Part shown: positions 8,598-16,461 of the stretch, in pieces | Position numbering within the stretch: position 1 is the first letter of the stretch | How the letters are laid out: the number at the start of each line of letters is the position of its first letter | Assembly (NCBI RefSeq): GCF_013364195.1 | Contig: NZ_CP054918.1 | Span: 4,453,001-4,517,000 of the forward strand | Origin: Streptomyces sp. NA04227 | GTDB lineage: Bacteria; Actinomycetota; Actinomycetes; Streptomycetales; Streptomycetaceae | Direction of reading: 5' to 3' | Length of the DNA stretch: 64,000 nt | Notes under the pieces: generated by a model | Database searches by the model: none | The model's input: only the letters and a program-made list of their open reading frames with translations | What the model was told of the DNA's origin: nothing | Made by a program: the position numbers and the translations under genes

Positions 8598-8657
8598 ATC
8601 CCCGGATCCTCCATCCCCGGATCCTCCATCCCCAGACCCTCGATCCCGGGATCTCCG
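8598..8657. repeat. 15-bp tandem repeat, four copies
   Basis: Four consecutive 15-bp units: 8598-8612 and 8613-8627 are identical (ATCCCCGGATCCTCC), while 8628-8642 and 8643-8657 are diverged. It lies about 110 bp upstream of the FAD oxidase start codon. No coding frame across it is credible. Confidence 0.85.
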
Positions 8658-8836
8658 GTCCCTGGGACTGGCGCTCCGTGGGACCACTGGTCCTCTGGCT
8701 ACGCCTGCCGGTTCCGGTTGAGACTTCCCGCAGTACGAGACGGCATCCCCGAGGAGCGGGTTCCATGGTGACGGAGGCGAAGTGCGATGAGGCGGTACGG
8801 CGACGGGCGGCGGACAGGTCGACGGGGCGAGGCACA

Positions 8837-8925
8837 CGAACGGCGTCGGCCTTCCCCTGCGCACCGTACGAGGGTGCGATGCACCTCCGTACGGAGGTGC
8901 GAGTGGGGAAAGCCGACGCCGTTCG
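8837..8925. terminator. long cruciform terminator able to form a three-way junction
   Basis: The outer arms 8837-8850 and 8912-8925 are a perfect 14-bp inverted repeat (CGAACGGCGTCGGC / GCCGACGCCGTTCG). After one mismatch the pairing continues for TTCCCC/GGGGAA. Inside sit two smaller hairpins: GCACC (8861-8865) with GGTGC (8873-8877), and a perfect 20-bp palindrome at 8881-8900. It lies 20 bp past the stop codon of the leftward protease gene and is probably its terminator. Confidence 0.8.
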
Positions 8926-8945
8926 ATGTGCTGGGGCGGCCGGGG

Positions 8946-10088
8946 TCAGCCGATCTGAGTGCCCGTCTTCTGCAGTGCCTCGGTTACCGGCTGGAAGAAG
9001 GTGGTGCCGCCGCGCATGCAGTCGCCGTTGCCGCCGGAGGTCAGGCCGAGCGCGGTGTCGCCCTCGAACAGGGCTCCGCCGCTGTCGCCGGGCTCGGCGC
9101 AGACATTGGTCTGGATGAGGCCCTCGACCCTGCCCTCCCGGTAGTTGACGGTGGCGTTGACCGCGGTCACCGAACCACCGTGCAGTCGGGTGGTGCTGCC
9201 GCTGCGGCGGACGAGCTGTCCGACGGTCGCGTCGCCGGCCTTGGTGATCGCCTGCCGGCTGCCGTTGTAGAGGTTCACCTCGCTGGGGTGCGCGACCTCT
9301 GCCGTGTACCGGGCGAGGCCGTAGTCGTCACCGGGGAAGCTGGCGTTCTCGGAGGTGGCGACCTCCTCGCCGCCCTGCTTGTCCGACCAGGTGGGGATCG
9401 GCTTGGTGCAGTGCCCGGCGGTCAGGAAGTACGGCTTGCCGCCCTTGGTGACGTTGAAGCCGAGCGAGCAGCGGCCCTGCTCGCCCCAGATGGCGTCGCC
9501 CCCGGCGATCAGTGGACGGAACTCGCCGGGGGTGCGGGTGACCGCGGCGCGGCTGCCCAGCGAGGCGACCACGGAGTTGAGCCGCTTGAGCTGCTCACCG
9601 CGGACCGTGCTGTCCACGGTGACCTGGACCTGATTGGTCTTCGGGTTCATCGCCCAGGCGGTACCGGGCAGACCGGCCTTCGCCTTGAGGGCGGCGCGGG
9701 CCGCGTCCAGCGAGGCCAGCGAGTGCTGCACGATGCGGGACTCGGCGCCCGCGGCACGGACCTGGGCGGCGGCGGTCTCGTTCAGGACGTTCACGACGAG
9801 GCGCTGGTTGGCCGGGTCGTAGTAGGCACCGGCCGCGGACGGGCCGAGCCGGGCGCTGATGTCGGCGGCCAGTTGTCCGGCAGCGGCGGCCGTCAACGGA
9901 TCGGGGGCCGGGGCCGCGTGCGCGTGGGGCAGGGCGACGGTGGCGCTGAGCACCGCGGCCGCGCTCGCGCCGACGAGGGAGAGACGCCGCAGCGAGCTGC
10001 GACGGGACTCGCGGAGCTCACGGTTCGCACGGCTCACGGAATTCGGGGGATTCAGGCGATGCGTACGGTGCCTACGGGCGTGCTTCAA
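8946..10088 (-). CDS. secreted serine protease, streptogrisin / alpha-lytic type (S1E) with prodomain
   Basis: 380 residues from a TTG at 10088, chosen because GGAGG lies 6 nt upstream; an in-frame GTG at 10037 lacks a ribosome binding site. The signal peptide ends near residue 58 (VALPHAHA). The alpha-lytic-type prodomain covers about 60-190 and acts as a folding chaperone. The mature protease begins near IAGGDAIWGEQGRCSLGFNV. The catalytic triad is visible: His226 in FLTAGHCT, Asp255 in GDDYGLARY and Ser336 in EPGDSGGALF. Three Cys pairs match the family disulfides. It is an extracellular broad-specificity protease of the kind many streptomycetes secrete in stationary phase. Confidence 0.95.
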   Translation of the reverse strand: MKHARRHRTHRLNPPNSVSRANRELRESRRSSLRRLSLVGASAAAVLSATVALPHAHAAPAPDPLTAAAAGQLAADISARLGPSAAGAYYDPANQRLVVNVLNETAAAQVRAAGAESRIVQHSLASLDAARAALKAKAGLPGTAWAMNPKTNQVQVTVDSTVRGEQLKRLNSVVASLGSRAAVTRTPGEFRPLIAGGDAIWGEQGRCSLGFNVTKGGKPYFLTAGHCTKPIPTWSDKQGGEEVATSENASFPGDDYGLARYTAEVAHPSEVNLYNGSRQAITKAGDATVGQLVRRSGSTTRLHGGSVTAVNATVNYREGRVEGLIQTNVCAEPGDSGGALFEGDTALGLTSGGNGDCMRGGTTFFQPVTEALQKTGTQIG

Positions 10089-10590
10089 CTCGAACCTCCG
10101 GTGGGGGGTGGAGCCGGGCCGGTCGACCCGGCAGGGGCAGGCGGCAGGACGAGTGCCCACGGGCGCGCGGGGCGCACTCTGCGCTGCACGGCCCGCCACC
10201 GGTCACTCCGGCACCTCGCGCACCGTGCTCTGTCCGGAGGGTGCTCCCTACCTACTGCCTCCCGAATCGACATTTGCCGCATATCGGGTGGGTCGCAACT
10301 GGGGCGCCGCACACAGGTGTTGTCGCCGTGTCATAGGGCGAGGGAAGGGAGAGCGCGCCGAGGCGTGACGCCATGGTGTGGGCGGGACAGCGTGCGGCTG
10401 GGCGCGGACGTGCGAGGGCACGCCCATGGCCGGGCAACCGTGGCTGGGCCGAATGGCCGAGGGAGAGCGGCTGGGGAACGGGCGCCCGAGAGAGCTTCGA
10501 CAGGAGGGTTGTTGTGACCCGTGACCCGTGACCCGTGACCCGTGGACCCGCGCCCCGTGCCCTGTGTCCCGAGTGCCGTGACGAGGCGTC
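10089..10590. other. 502-bp intergenic region with GTGACCC heptamer repeat
   Basis: No gene seen. The left part should hold the protease promoter. At 10514-10541 the heptamer GTGACCC is repeated four times exactly, followed by degenerate copies to about 10575. Confidence 0.6.
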
Positions 10591-10767
10591 CTAGATCACC
10601 GCGGAGCAGTGGGCATCGGCGTCCGAGCGTGCCTTGCTGCGGGCCCGTCTGGCGGGGCCGCGCCAGCCGCAGGTGCACATGGCCGCACAGAAGCGACCGT
10701 TTTCCACGGTTGCGGTGCGATGTTCCGTCGTGTCGGTTCCGGCTTGGTCATCCTGCTGGTGCGCCAC
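10591..10767 (-). CDS. small Cys-containing conserved-type protein, 58 aa
   Basis: The short open frame has coding-like composition and ends in TAG at 10591. The product starts VAHQQDDQAGTDTT, then a basic core with CAAMCTCGWRGPARRARSKA and ends in DADAHCSAVI. Four Cys and a His (C-x3-C-x-C ... H-C) could bind zinc or another metal. The GTG at 10767 has GGAGG only 1 nt upstream, an awkward spacing; no better start is in frame, so the start is uncertain. It is divergent from the lipoprotein gene at 10886. Function unknown. Confidence 0.65.
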   Translation of the reverse strand: MAHQQDDQAGTDTTEHRTATVENGRFCAAMCTCGWRGPARRARSKARSDADAHCSAVI

Positions 10768-10885
10768 CCCTCCAACGTACCCGTCCCGGGTGAACGCCAG
10801 GCGCGTGACGAGGGCCCCCTACTCGTCGTTAACCGGAGCGACGAGAGCAGGGACAAACGGCTCGGGACAACGGGGAATGGCGGCG

Positions 10886-11722
10886 ATGGTGAGGCGGCGG
10901 CAGACGCACACGGGGAGTGCCGCGGTCGCGCTGTGCGCGGCGGCGGGGCTGATGGCGACGAGCGGCTGCGGTGGTGGCGGCGACGGTACGACCGTCGACG
11001 GCCGCGGAGCCAACGATCCGACGCAGGCCGTGCAGCGCGCGGCGGCGGTGCTGGCCCGCGCGGGGAGCGCCAAGGCACGCACCTCGATGGAGATGGCGAC
11101 TGGCGGCACCCGGGTCACGATCAACGGCGAAGGTGTGTACGACTTCCGCCGTGGGCGCGGGCGGCTGCGAGTGCTGCTCCCGCAGGACCCTGCCGGTGAG
11201 GTGCCGCACCGCCCGATCACCGAGCTGCTCGCCCCCGGAGCTCTGTACATGAAGAACCGCGGCGCCGGCGTGCCCGCCGACAAGTGGGTACGCATCGAGA
11301 CGGCGTCCATGGCGGACGGAAACCTGGTCACCGGCGGTGCGACCGATCCGCTCGCCGCCGCCCAACTCCTCGGTGGGGCACGGGACGTCAGATACCTGGG
11401 CCGCAGTGAGGTCGACGGGGCCGTCGTACGTCACTACCGAGGCACGGCCGAGCTCCGCCGGGCGGCGCTCGCCCTTCCGGCGCGCGACCGGGCGCCGTTC
11501 CTCGCCGCGGCGAAAGGGTTCAGCAGTGAGCGGGTGCCCTTCGACGTCTATCTGGACGAGGACGGAAGGGTGCGCCGGATGCGTCATCAGTTCGCTTACG
11601 ACGCGGGCCGGGAACGCCCCGTGGCGGTCGCCTCGACCACGTACCTCTACGACTTCGGGGCTCCCGCCGAGGTGCGGCTGCCTCGGTCGGAGGACATTTA
11701 CTGGGGCAAGATCGCGGAGTAG
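10886..11722 (+). CDS. LppX/LprAFG-like lipoprotein
   Basis: 278 residues from the ATG at 10886 with GGGGA at 9 nt; another ATG is 9 nt upstream. A lipoprotein signal peptide runs MVRRRQTHTGSAAVALCAAA... to a lipobox ending TSGC at about residue 29, followed by a Gly linker. The body starts with a helix (DPTQAVQRAAAVLARAGSAK) and then alternating strands, including VRHYRGTAELRR and VPFDVYLDEDGRVRRMRHQF. These match the LolA-like half-barrel fold of the LppX/LprG family. Mycobacterial relatives carry lipids across the envelope; the Streptomyces members are uncharacterised. It stands alone. Confidence 0.85.
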   Translation: MVRRRQTHTGSAAVALCAAAGLMATSGCGGGGDGTTVDGRGANDPTQAVQRAAAVLARAGSAKARTSMEMATGGTRVTINGEGVYDFRRGRGRLRVLLPQDPAGEVPHRPITELLAPGALYMKNRGAGVPADKWVRIETASMADGNLVTGGATDPLAAAQLLGGARDVRYLGRSEVDGAVVRHYRGTAELRRAALALPARDRAPFLAAAKGFSSERVPFDVYLDEDGRVRRMRHQFAYDAGRERPVAVASTTYLYDFGAPAEVRLPRSEDIYWGKIAE

Positions 11723-12184
11723 CGGCTGAGGGCCGCCGCGTTCGTGCGACGGGGGCTGGTGGGCTCATGCGCCGGGGCCTGTGGTTCGTGCGCTGCGGGA
11801 TTGGTGCCCGTGCGCCGGTGAGCCGGGCTGCGTAGCCTCCGCGACCTGAGGGGCGGTGGGCGCAGGCCCCGCGTGACAGGGGGCACGGCACGGCTGGTGT
11901 GTAGCACGCCGGTGCGCGTGCGCGAGCCCATTGGGGCACGGTTCCGTAAGCCGGGGGATTTCGGCGGCTGATGGATTTGTGGACTGCGTCACCGAACGGT
12001 TCGAACCGTGGAGGAAGATCCCTGCGTAACAAGGGGAGGGCCCGGTCGGGATGCGGCCGGGATTCGTAAATGGTCCGTTGGGGCCATGCGCCGTCTGTGC
12101 GCCCCTCCCTACTCTGGGAAGCCGGTGCCGGTGCGCAGCACAGTGCCCGGGAGAGGTTTCCGGCCGAGGACGGAGGTGGACGTC
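11723..12184. other. 462-bp intergenic region with a 14-bp perfect palindrome
   Basis: No gene is supported; the long minus-strand frame through it is Arg/Pro/His-rich and continues into simple repeats. A perfect palindrome ACGGTTCGAACCGT sits at 11996-12009, about 175 bp ahead of the small gene at 12185, and may be an operator. Confidence 0.5.
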
Positions 12185-12397
12185 GTGGTGGGAACGCGGG
12201 GCACGGCCGTTCACGACCATGTGGCCCTTGCCGAGATCGAGCTCTGTGGCGACCTCATGATCGCCGCCTCGGCGACTCGGGCCGAACGCCTCAGCGCCGA
12301 TCGGATCGACGAGATCCTTCGTGTGCACGACGAGCGACACCGTCGACTGCCCGAGGAACGTCGTCGTCACCGTCATCGGGGCACGGGACCGAGCTAG
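12185..12397 (+). CDS. small hypothetical protein, 70 aa
   Basis: GTG at 12185 (or 12188) follows GGAGG at 8 nt. The first 45 residues look genuinely coding: VVGTRGTAVHDHVALAEIEL, then GDLMIAASATRAERLSADRIDEIL, which I recall as a conserved pattern of small actinobacterial proteins. The C-terminal 25 residues are Arg/His/Glu-rich and less convincing. No TM segment, signal peptide or Cys cluster. Function unknown. The single-gene context offers no clue. Confidence 0.6.
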   Translation: MVGTRGTAVHDHVALAEIELCGDLMIAASATRAERLSADRIDEILRVHDERHRRLPEERRRHRHRGTGPS

Positions 12398-12430
12398 TCG
12401 CGGAAGCCGGGCTCGGCGGGCACCGAGTCC

Positions 12431-12871
12431 GCTTGTTCTGCTTGTTCCGCTTGTTCTGTGTCGTCGGGCCACGGCTTCGGACTTTGCGTAACCCGGTCCT
12501 TGCGGAACGAACGTTTGGCGCGGCCTCTCGGTCAGGATCGCCTGCTCTGCCCCGCTCTGCCCTGCTCTGCCCTGCTCTGCCCTGCTCTGCTCTGCCCCGC
12601 TCTGCTCTGCCCTGCTTGCCATGCCTGCCGCGGCGAACTCGAAGAGAGCGCCTGCTTGAGTCACCGAACGGCGCCGAAAGCTACATCTGGGGCCCCCGCC
12701 CCCGCCCCCCGCCTCCCCCACCCCACGCCCACCGCCCCCACCTACCAAGCTCGCCCCCGTCCCCCGCCAGCCTCAGCAGCCAGCCAGCCAGCCAGCCTCG
12801 CCCCCAGCCCCACCCCACCGTGCCGCCCCCGCAACCACCCCACCACCTTCCCGCATTTCCCCCCTGGCTGA
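12431..12871. repeat. dense block of simple sequence repeats
   Basis: Within the 12398-13086 gap several arrays are stacked. A 9-bp unit GCTTGTTCT occurs three times at 12431-12457. A 10-bp unit of the CCTGCTCTGC type occurs eight times at 12541-12620. C tracts at 12691-12746 are a G-quadruplex candidate on the minus strand. A CCAG tetranucleotide repeat lies at about 12780-12797, and CCACC-rich sequence follows to 12860. No frame through it looks like protein. Confidence 0.85.
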
Positions 12872-12879
12872 AGATCGCC

Positions 12880-12917
12880 TGTGGAAAAACTTCCCCCGTG
12901 ACTCGCCATGTGGACAA
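12880..12917. promoter_or_regulatory. pair of DnaA-box-like sites
   Basis: TGTGGACAA at 12909-12917 is the exact complement of the Streptomyces DnaA box TTGTCCACA. TGTGGAAAA at 12880-12888 differs by one base. They have the same orientation, starts 29 bp apart, in the spacer downstream of csoR. Whether DnaA binds here is unknown. Confidence 0.45.
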
Positions 12918-13086
12918 AAGCAGCGAGATCAAGCCACCGTGCATATGCCCCACCTGTGACCGTGAAACGGGTGCCCCGTGTGCACGAAGTGCAGGTCGGA
13001 CCCTGTGCGATGGCATGCCGGAGGTGGCCCCGGATCGGACCCGTGGGGGGTGAACCGTTGCCGGGGGTGTCCGGTGTCGGTGGGGG

Positions 13087-13476
13087 TCAGGTGCGGAGGA
13101 GGCGGCCGATGGCCTTGGTGGCCTCCTCGACCTTGGCGTCGATTTCGCCGGGGCCCTTGAGGGCGGCGTCGGCGACGCAGTGCCGCAGGTGCTCCTCCAG
13201 TAGTTGGAGGGCGAAGGACTGGAGGGCCTTGGTGGAGGCGGACACCTGGGTGAGTATGTCGATGCAGTAGATGTCCTCGTCCACCATGCGCTGGAGGCCG
13301 CGGATCTGGCCCTCGATCCGGCGCAGGCGTTTGAGGTGCTCGTCCTTCTGTTTGTGGTAGCCGTGCACACCGCGGTCGTGGTCGGTGACGACCGCGGCGC
13401 CGGCGGTGGGGTGAGTCCCCTCACCCCGCACGGAGGTCGCCTCGCCGCTCGCCGCTCCGGACTCGCTGCTCGTCAT
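13087..13476 (-). CDS. csoR: CsoR-family copper-sensing repressor
   Basis: 129 residues with an N-terminal extension of about 40 residues (MTSSESGAASGEATSV...) before the all-helical DUF156 domain. The Cu(I) ligands of CsoR are present in the right order and spacing: Cys71 (IYCIDIL), His96 and Cys100 (LLEEHLRHC). Apo-CsoR binds DNA as a tetramer and releases it on Cu(I) binding. The ATG at 13476 has GGGAGGA at 6 nt. A CsoR-type operator 34 bp upstream points to autoregulation. No copper pump or chaperone gene lies nearby, so its main targets are elsewhere. Confidence 0.93.
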   Translation of the reverse strand: MTSSESGAASGEATSVRGEGTHPTAGAAVVTDHDRGVHGYHKQKDEHLKRLRRIEGQIRGLQRMVDEDIYCIDILTQVSASTKALQSFALQLLEEHLRHCVADAALKGPGEIDAKVEEATKAIGRLLRT

Positions 13477-13509
13477 TGCGTCCTCCCACTGCTAAATCCA
13501 TGTTTTCTG

Positions 13510-13526
13510 ATACCCCTGGTGGGTAT
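13510..13526. promoter_or_regulatory. CsoR operator
   Basis: ATACCC (13510-13515) and GGGTAT (13521-13526) form a perfect inverted repeat with a 5-nt centre inside a C-run/G-run context. This is the ATACCCC...GGGTAT form known for CsoR operators. It lies just upstream of the csoR start codon. Confidence 0.8.
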
Positions 13527-13681
13527 ATGGTACGGGTTTTCGCTGGGTAAACACCCCTTGGCCGAACCCAGTACTGAGCACTGTGCCCGATGGGCGACAC
13601 TGGTGGAACGCCGGTTAGCAGTGGCCGGATGATGCGCCTAGCATCAGCCTGACCGAAACCTGAGCACCCCGAGGACCCCCA

Positions 13682-14302
13682 GTGCGCTTTCGTCTGACCC
13701 CCAGGGAGACGAGCTTTTACGACATGTTTGCGGCCTCTGCCGACAACATCGTCACGGGCTCGCGTCTCCTCATGGAACTGCTCGGGGCAGACGCCTCGGC
13801 AAAGGCCGAGATCGCCGAGCGCATGAGGGCAGCGGAGCACGCCGGGGACGACGCGACGCACGCGATCTTCCACCAGCTGAACTCCTCCTTCATCACGCCC
13901 TTCGACCGCGAGGACATCTACGCGCTGGCCTCCAGCCTCGACGACATCATGGACTTCATGGAAGAGGCCGTCGACCTTGTCGTCCTCTACCAGATCGACG
14001 AACTGCCCAAGGGTGTCGAACAGCAGATCGAGGTGCTCTCCAGGGCGGCGGACCTCACCGCCGAGGCGATGCCGAACCTGCGCACCATGGACAACCTCAC
14101 CGAGTACTGGATCGAGGTCAACCGGCTGGAGAACCAGGCCGACCAGATCCATCGCAAGCTGCTCGCCCACCTCTTCAACGGCAAGTACGACGCGATCGAG
14201 GTGCTCAAGCTGAAGCAGATCGTGGACGTGCTGGAGGAGGCGGCCGACGCCTTCGAGCACGTGGCCAACACGGTGGAGACCATTGCGGTCAAGGAATCCT
14301 GA
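13682..14302 (+). CDS. DUF47 PhoU-like accessory protein of the PiT phosphate transporter
   Basis: 206 residues, all-helical. The GTG at 13682 is preceded by a GAGG at 8 nt. The sequence has PhoU-like acidic helices with paired ExxxD motifs: FITPFDREDIYALASSLDDI and NRLENQADQIHRKL, which coordinate metal clusters in PhoU relatives. It is followed after 6 nt by the PiT gene, so the pair is one transcription unit. DUF47 proteins next to PiT genes are thought to control the permease. It is often annotated as a phosphate transport regulator. Confidence 0.92.
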   Translation: MRFRLTPRETSFYDMFAASADNIVTGSRLLMELLGADASAKAEIAERMRAAEHAGDDATHAIFHQLNSSFITPFDREDIYALASSLDDIMDFMEEAVDLVVLYQIDELPKGVEQQIEVLSRAADLTAEAMPNLRTMDNLTEYWIEVNRLENQADQIHRKLLAHLFNGKYDAIEVLKLKQIVDVLEEAADAFEHVANTVETIAVKES

Positions 14303-14308
14303 GGCCTC

Positions 14309-15307
14309 GTGGACACCTTCGCGCTTGTCGTGACCATCGGGGTCGCGCTCTTCTTCACGTATACCAACGGGTTCCACGACTCGGCGAACGCCATCGCCAC
14401 CTCCGTGTCCACGCGCGCCCTGACGCCGCGGGCCGCGCTCGCGATGGCCGCGGTCATGAACCTGGCCGGTGCCTTTCTCGGCTCCGGCGTCGCCAGGACC
14501 GTCAGTGAGGGGATCATCGAGACCCCGAAGGGCGACCGGGGGATGGGCATCCTCTTCGCCGCGCTGGTCGGCGCCATCATCTGGAACCTGATCACCTGGT
14601 ACTTCGGCCTGCCCTCCTCCTCGTCCCACGCGCTGTTCGGCGGCATGGTCGGGGCGGCGCTCGCGGGCGGCATCGACGTGATCTGGACCGGGGTCTTCGA
14701 GAAGATCGTCATCCCGATGTTCGTCTCGCCGCTCGTGGGTCTGCTCGTCGGCTACCTGGTCATGTGCGCGATCCTGTGGATCTTCCGCAGCTCCAACCCG
14801 CACAAGGCCAAGCGCGGTTTCCGTATCGCGCAGACCGTCTCGGCGGCGGGCATGGCGCTCGGTCACGGTCTGCAGGACGCGCAGAAGACGATGGGCATCG
14901 TGGTGATGGCCCTGGTGATCGCCGACGTCGAGGACTTCAGCGACCCGATTCCGGTCTGGGTCAAGGTCGTGTGCGCGGTGATGCTGTCACTGGGTACGTA
15001 CGCGGGCGGCTGGCGCATCATGCGTACCCTCGGCCGGAAGATCATCGAGCTCGACCCGCCGCAGGGCTTCGCCGCGGAGACCACCGGCGCCTCGATCATG
15101 TTCGGTTCGGCGTACCTCTTCCACGCGCCCATCTCCACCACCCACGTCATCACCTCGGCGATCATGGGTGCCGGCGCGACCAAGCGGGTCAACGCCGTGC
15201 GCTGGGGCGTCGCGAAGAACATCGTCCTCGGCTGGTTCATCACCATGCCCGCCGCGGCCCTGGTCGCCGCCGCCAGCTACGGCGTCGTCTATCTCGCCTT
15301 CGGCTGA
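14309..15307 (+). CDS. pit: PiT-family low-affinity inorganic phosphate transporter
   Basis: 332 residues and about 9-10 TM segments, the usual size for the short actinobacterial PiT. Both PiT signature repeats are visible: TNGFHDSANAIATSVSTRAL near the N-terminus, and the C-terminal counterpart GASIMFGSAYLFHAPISTTH. The PSSSSHALFGG loop is also characteristic. It transports metal-phosphate complexes driven by the proton gradient. It is cotranscribed with the DUF47 gene and convergent with pstB, giving one low-affinity and one high-affinity system back to back. The GTG start at 14309 overlaps the ribosome binding region of the previous stop. Confidence 0.95.
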   Translation: MDTFALVVTIGVALFFTYTNGFHDSANAIATSVSTRALTPRAALAMAAVMNLAGAFLGSGVARTVSEGIIETPKGDRGMGILFAALVGAIIWNLITWYFGLPSSSSHALFGGMVGAALAGGIDVIWTGVFEKIVIPMFVSPLVGLLVGYLVMCAILWIFRSSNPHKAKRGFRIAQTVSAAGMALGHGLQDAQKTMGIVVMALVIADVEDFSDPIPVWVKVVCAVMLSLGTYAGGWRIMRTLGRKIIELDPPQGFAAETTGASIMFGSAYLFHAPISTTHVITSAIMGAGATKRVNAVRWGVAKNIVLGWFITMPAAALVAAASYGVVYLAFG

Positions 15308-15422
15308 CCCGCCCCTTCCGGCACCTTTCCCGGCCCCTCTTCCGACTGACCTCTCCCGACACCCCTTCCGGCCGGGCGCTACGGATCCCCTCCACCGCAG
15401 AAACGTTCGTGCGCCACGCGCG

Positions 15423-15522
15423 AGCCGCACCCGCCGAACAGCACACGAGCCGCACCCGCCGACCAGAACACCAGCCGCACCCGCCGAACAGCACACGAGC
15501 CGCACCCGCCGAACAGAAACAG
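15423..15522. repeat. 25-bp tandem repeat, four copies
   Basis: Units at 15423-15447, 15448-15472, 15473-15497 and 15498-15522. Copies 1 and 3 are identical; copy 2 differs mainly near its 3' part and copy 4 at its end. It lies in the 341-bp spacer between the convergent pit and pstB genes, just ahead of three hairpins. On the minus strand it would encode repeated CSAGAA-type peptides, but no start or coding signal supports that. Confidence 0.92.
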
Positions 15523-15524
15523 AA

Positions 15525-15638
15525 GAGGACCCACCCCCCGGGAGCCAGGAGGCGGGTCCTCTCAACCTCGCGACGGCACCGCCATGCAGCGTCGCGAGGG
15601 CCTGGGTCGCCGTCCCGCCCCCCGTACTCGCGGGACGG
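15525..15638. terminator. array of three terminator hairpins
   Basis: Hairpin 1: GAGGACCC (15525-15532) with GGGTCCTC (15554-15561). Hairpin 2: CCTCGCGACG (15566-15575) with CGTCGCGAGG (15590-15599), 10 perfect bp. Hairpin 3: CCGTCCCGC (15610-15618) with GCGGGACGG (15630-15638). The last ends 11 bp from the pstB stop codon. They separate the convergent pit and pst transcripts. Confidence 0.85.
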
Positions 15639-15648
15639 CGAAGGCCGT

Positions 15649-16425
15649 CTAGCCGAAGCGGCCCGAGATGTAGTCCTCGGTCGCTTGGACGGACGGGTTG
15701 GAGAAGATCCGCTCGGTCTCGTCGATCTCGATGAGCTTGCCGGGCTGGCCCACCGCGGACAGGTTGAAGAACGCGGTGCGGTCCGAGACGCGGGCGGCCT
15801 GCTGCATGTTGTGCGTCACGATGACGATGGTGAAGCGTTCCTTGAGCTCCCCGATCAGGTCCTCGATGGCGAGGGTGGAGATCGGGTCGAGCGCGGAGCA
15901 GGGCTCGTCCATCAGCAGCACGTCGGGCTCGACCGCGATCGCGCGGGCGATGCACAGGCGCTGCTGCTGACCGCCGGACAGGCCCGAACCCGGCTTGTTC
16001 AGGCGGTCCTTGACCTCGTTCCAGAGGTTCGCGCCCTTGAGGGAGCGCTCCACGATCTCGTTCAGCTCGCTCTTGCGGAACGAACCGTTGAGCCTGAGGC
16101 CCGCCGCGACGTTGTCGTAGATCGACATGGTCGGGAACGGGTTGGGGCGCTGGAAGACCATGCCGACCGTACGGCGTACGGCGACGGGGTCGATGTTGGA
16201 GGCGTACAGGTTCTCGTCGTCCAGGAGCACCTTGCCCTCCACGCGGCCACCGGGGGTGACCTCGTGCATGCGGTTGAGGGTGCGCAGGAAGGTCGACTTG
16301 CCGCAGCCGGAGGGGCCGATGAAGGCGGTCACGGAGCGGGGCTCGACGGTCATCGAGATGTCCTCGATGGCCTTGTGGGAACCGTAGTAGGCAGTCAGTC
16401 CGGAGACGTCGATGCGCTTGGCCAT
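15649..16425 (-). CDS. pstB: phosphate ABC transporter ATP-binding protein PstB
   Basis: 258 residues from the ATG at 16425 ([20 protein letters not shown]); an in-frame GTG at 16434 is possible but sits too close to the AAGAAG. All ABC motifs are present: Walker [11 protein letters not shown]-loop VFQRPNPFP, signature LSGGQQQRL, Walker [14 protein letters not shown] and the H-loop VTHNMQQA. It hydrolyses ATP to drive high-affinity phosphate import through PstCA. It is the last gene of the pstSCAB cluster, 36 bp after pstA. Confidence 0.98.
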   Translation of the reverse strand: MAKRIDVSGLTAYYGSHKAIEDISMTVEPRSVTAFIGPSGCGKSTFLRTLNRMHEVTPGGRVEGKVLLDDENLYASNIDPVAVRRTVGMVFQRPNPFPTMSIYDNVAAGLRLNGSFRKSELNEIVERSLKGANLWNEVKDRLNKPGSGLSGGQQQRLCIARAIAVEPDVLLMDEPCSALDPISTLAIEDLIGELKERFTIVIVTHNMQQAARVSDRTAFFNLSAVGQPGKLIEIDETERIFSNPSVQATEDYISGRFG

Positions 16426-16461
16426 GGAAATCACTGCTTCTTTCGGGTCACTGAGGCCGCG

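Noticed and set aside
11765..13053. Long frames on both strands through the microsatellite block
   Set aside because: They translate the simple repeats (e.g. SALLCPALPCS or AEQSGAEQSRA) and lack start signals.
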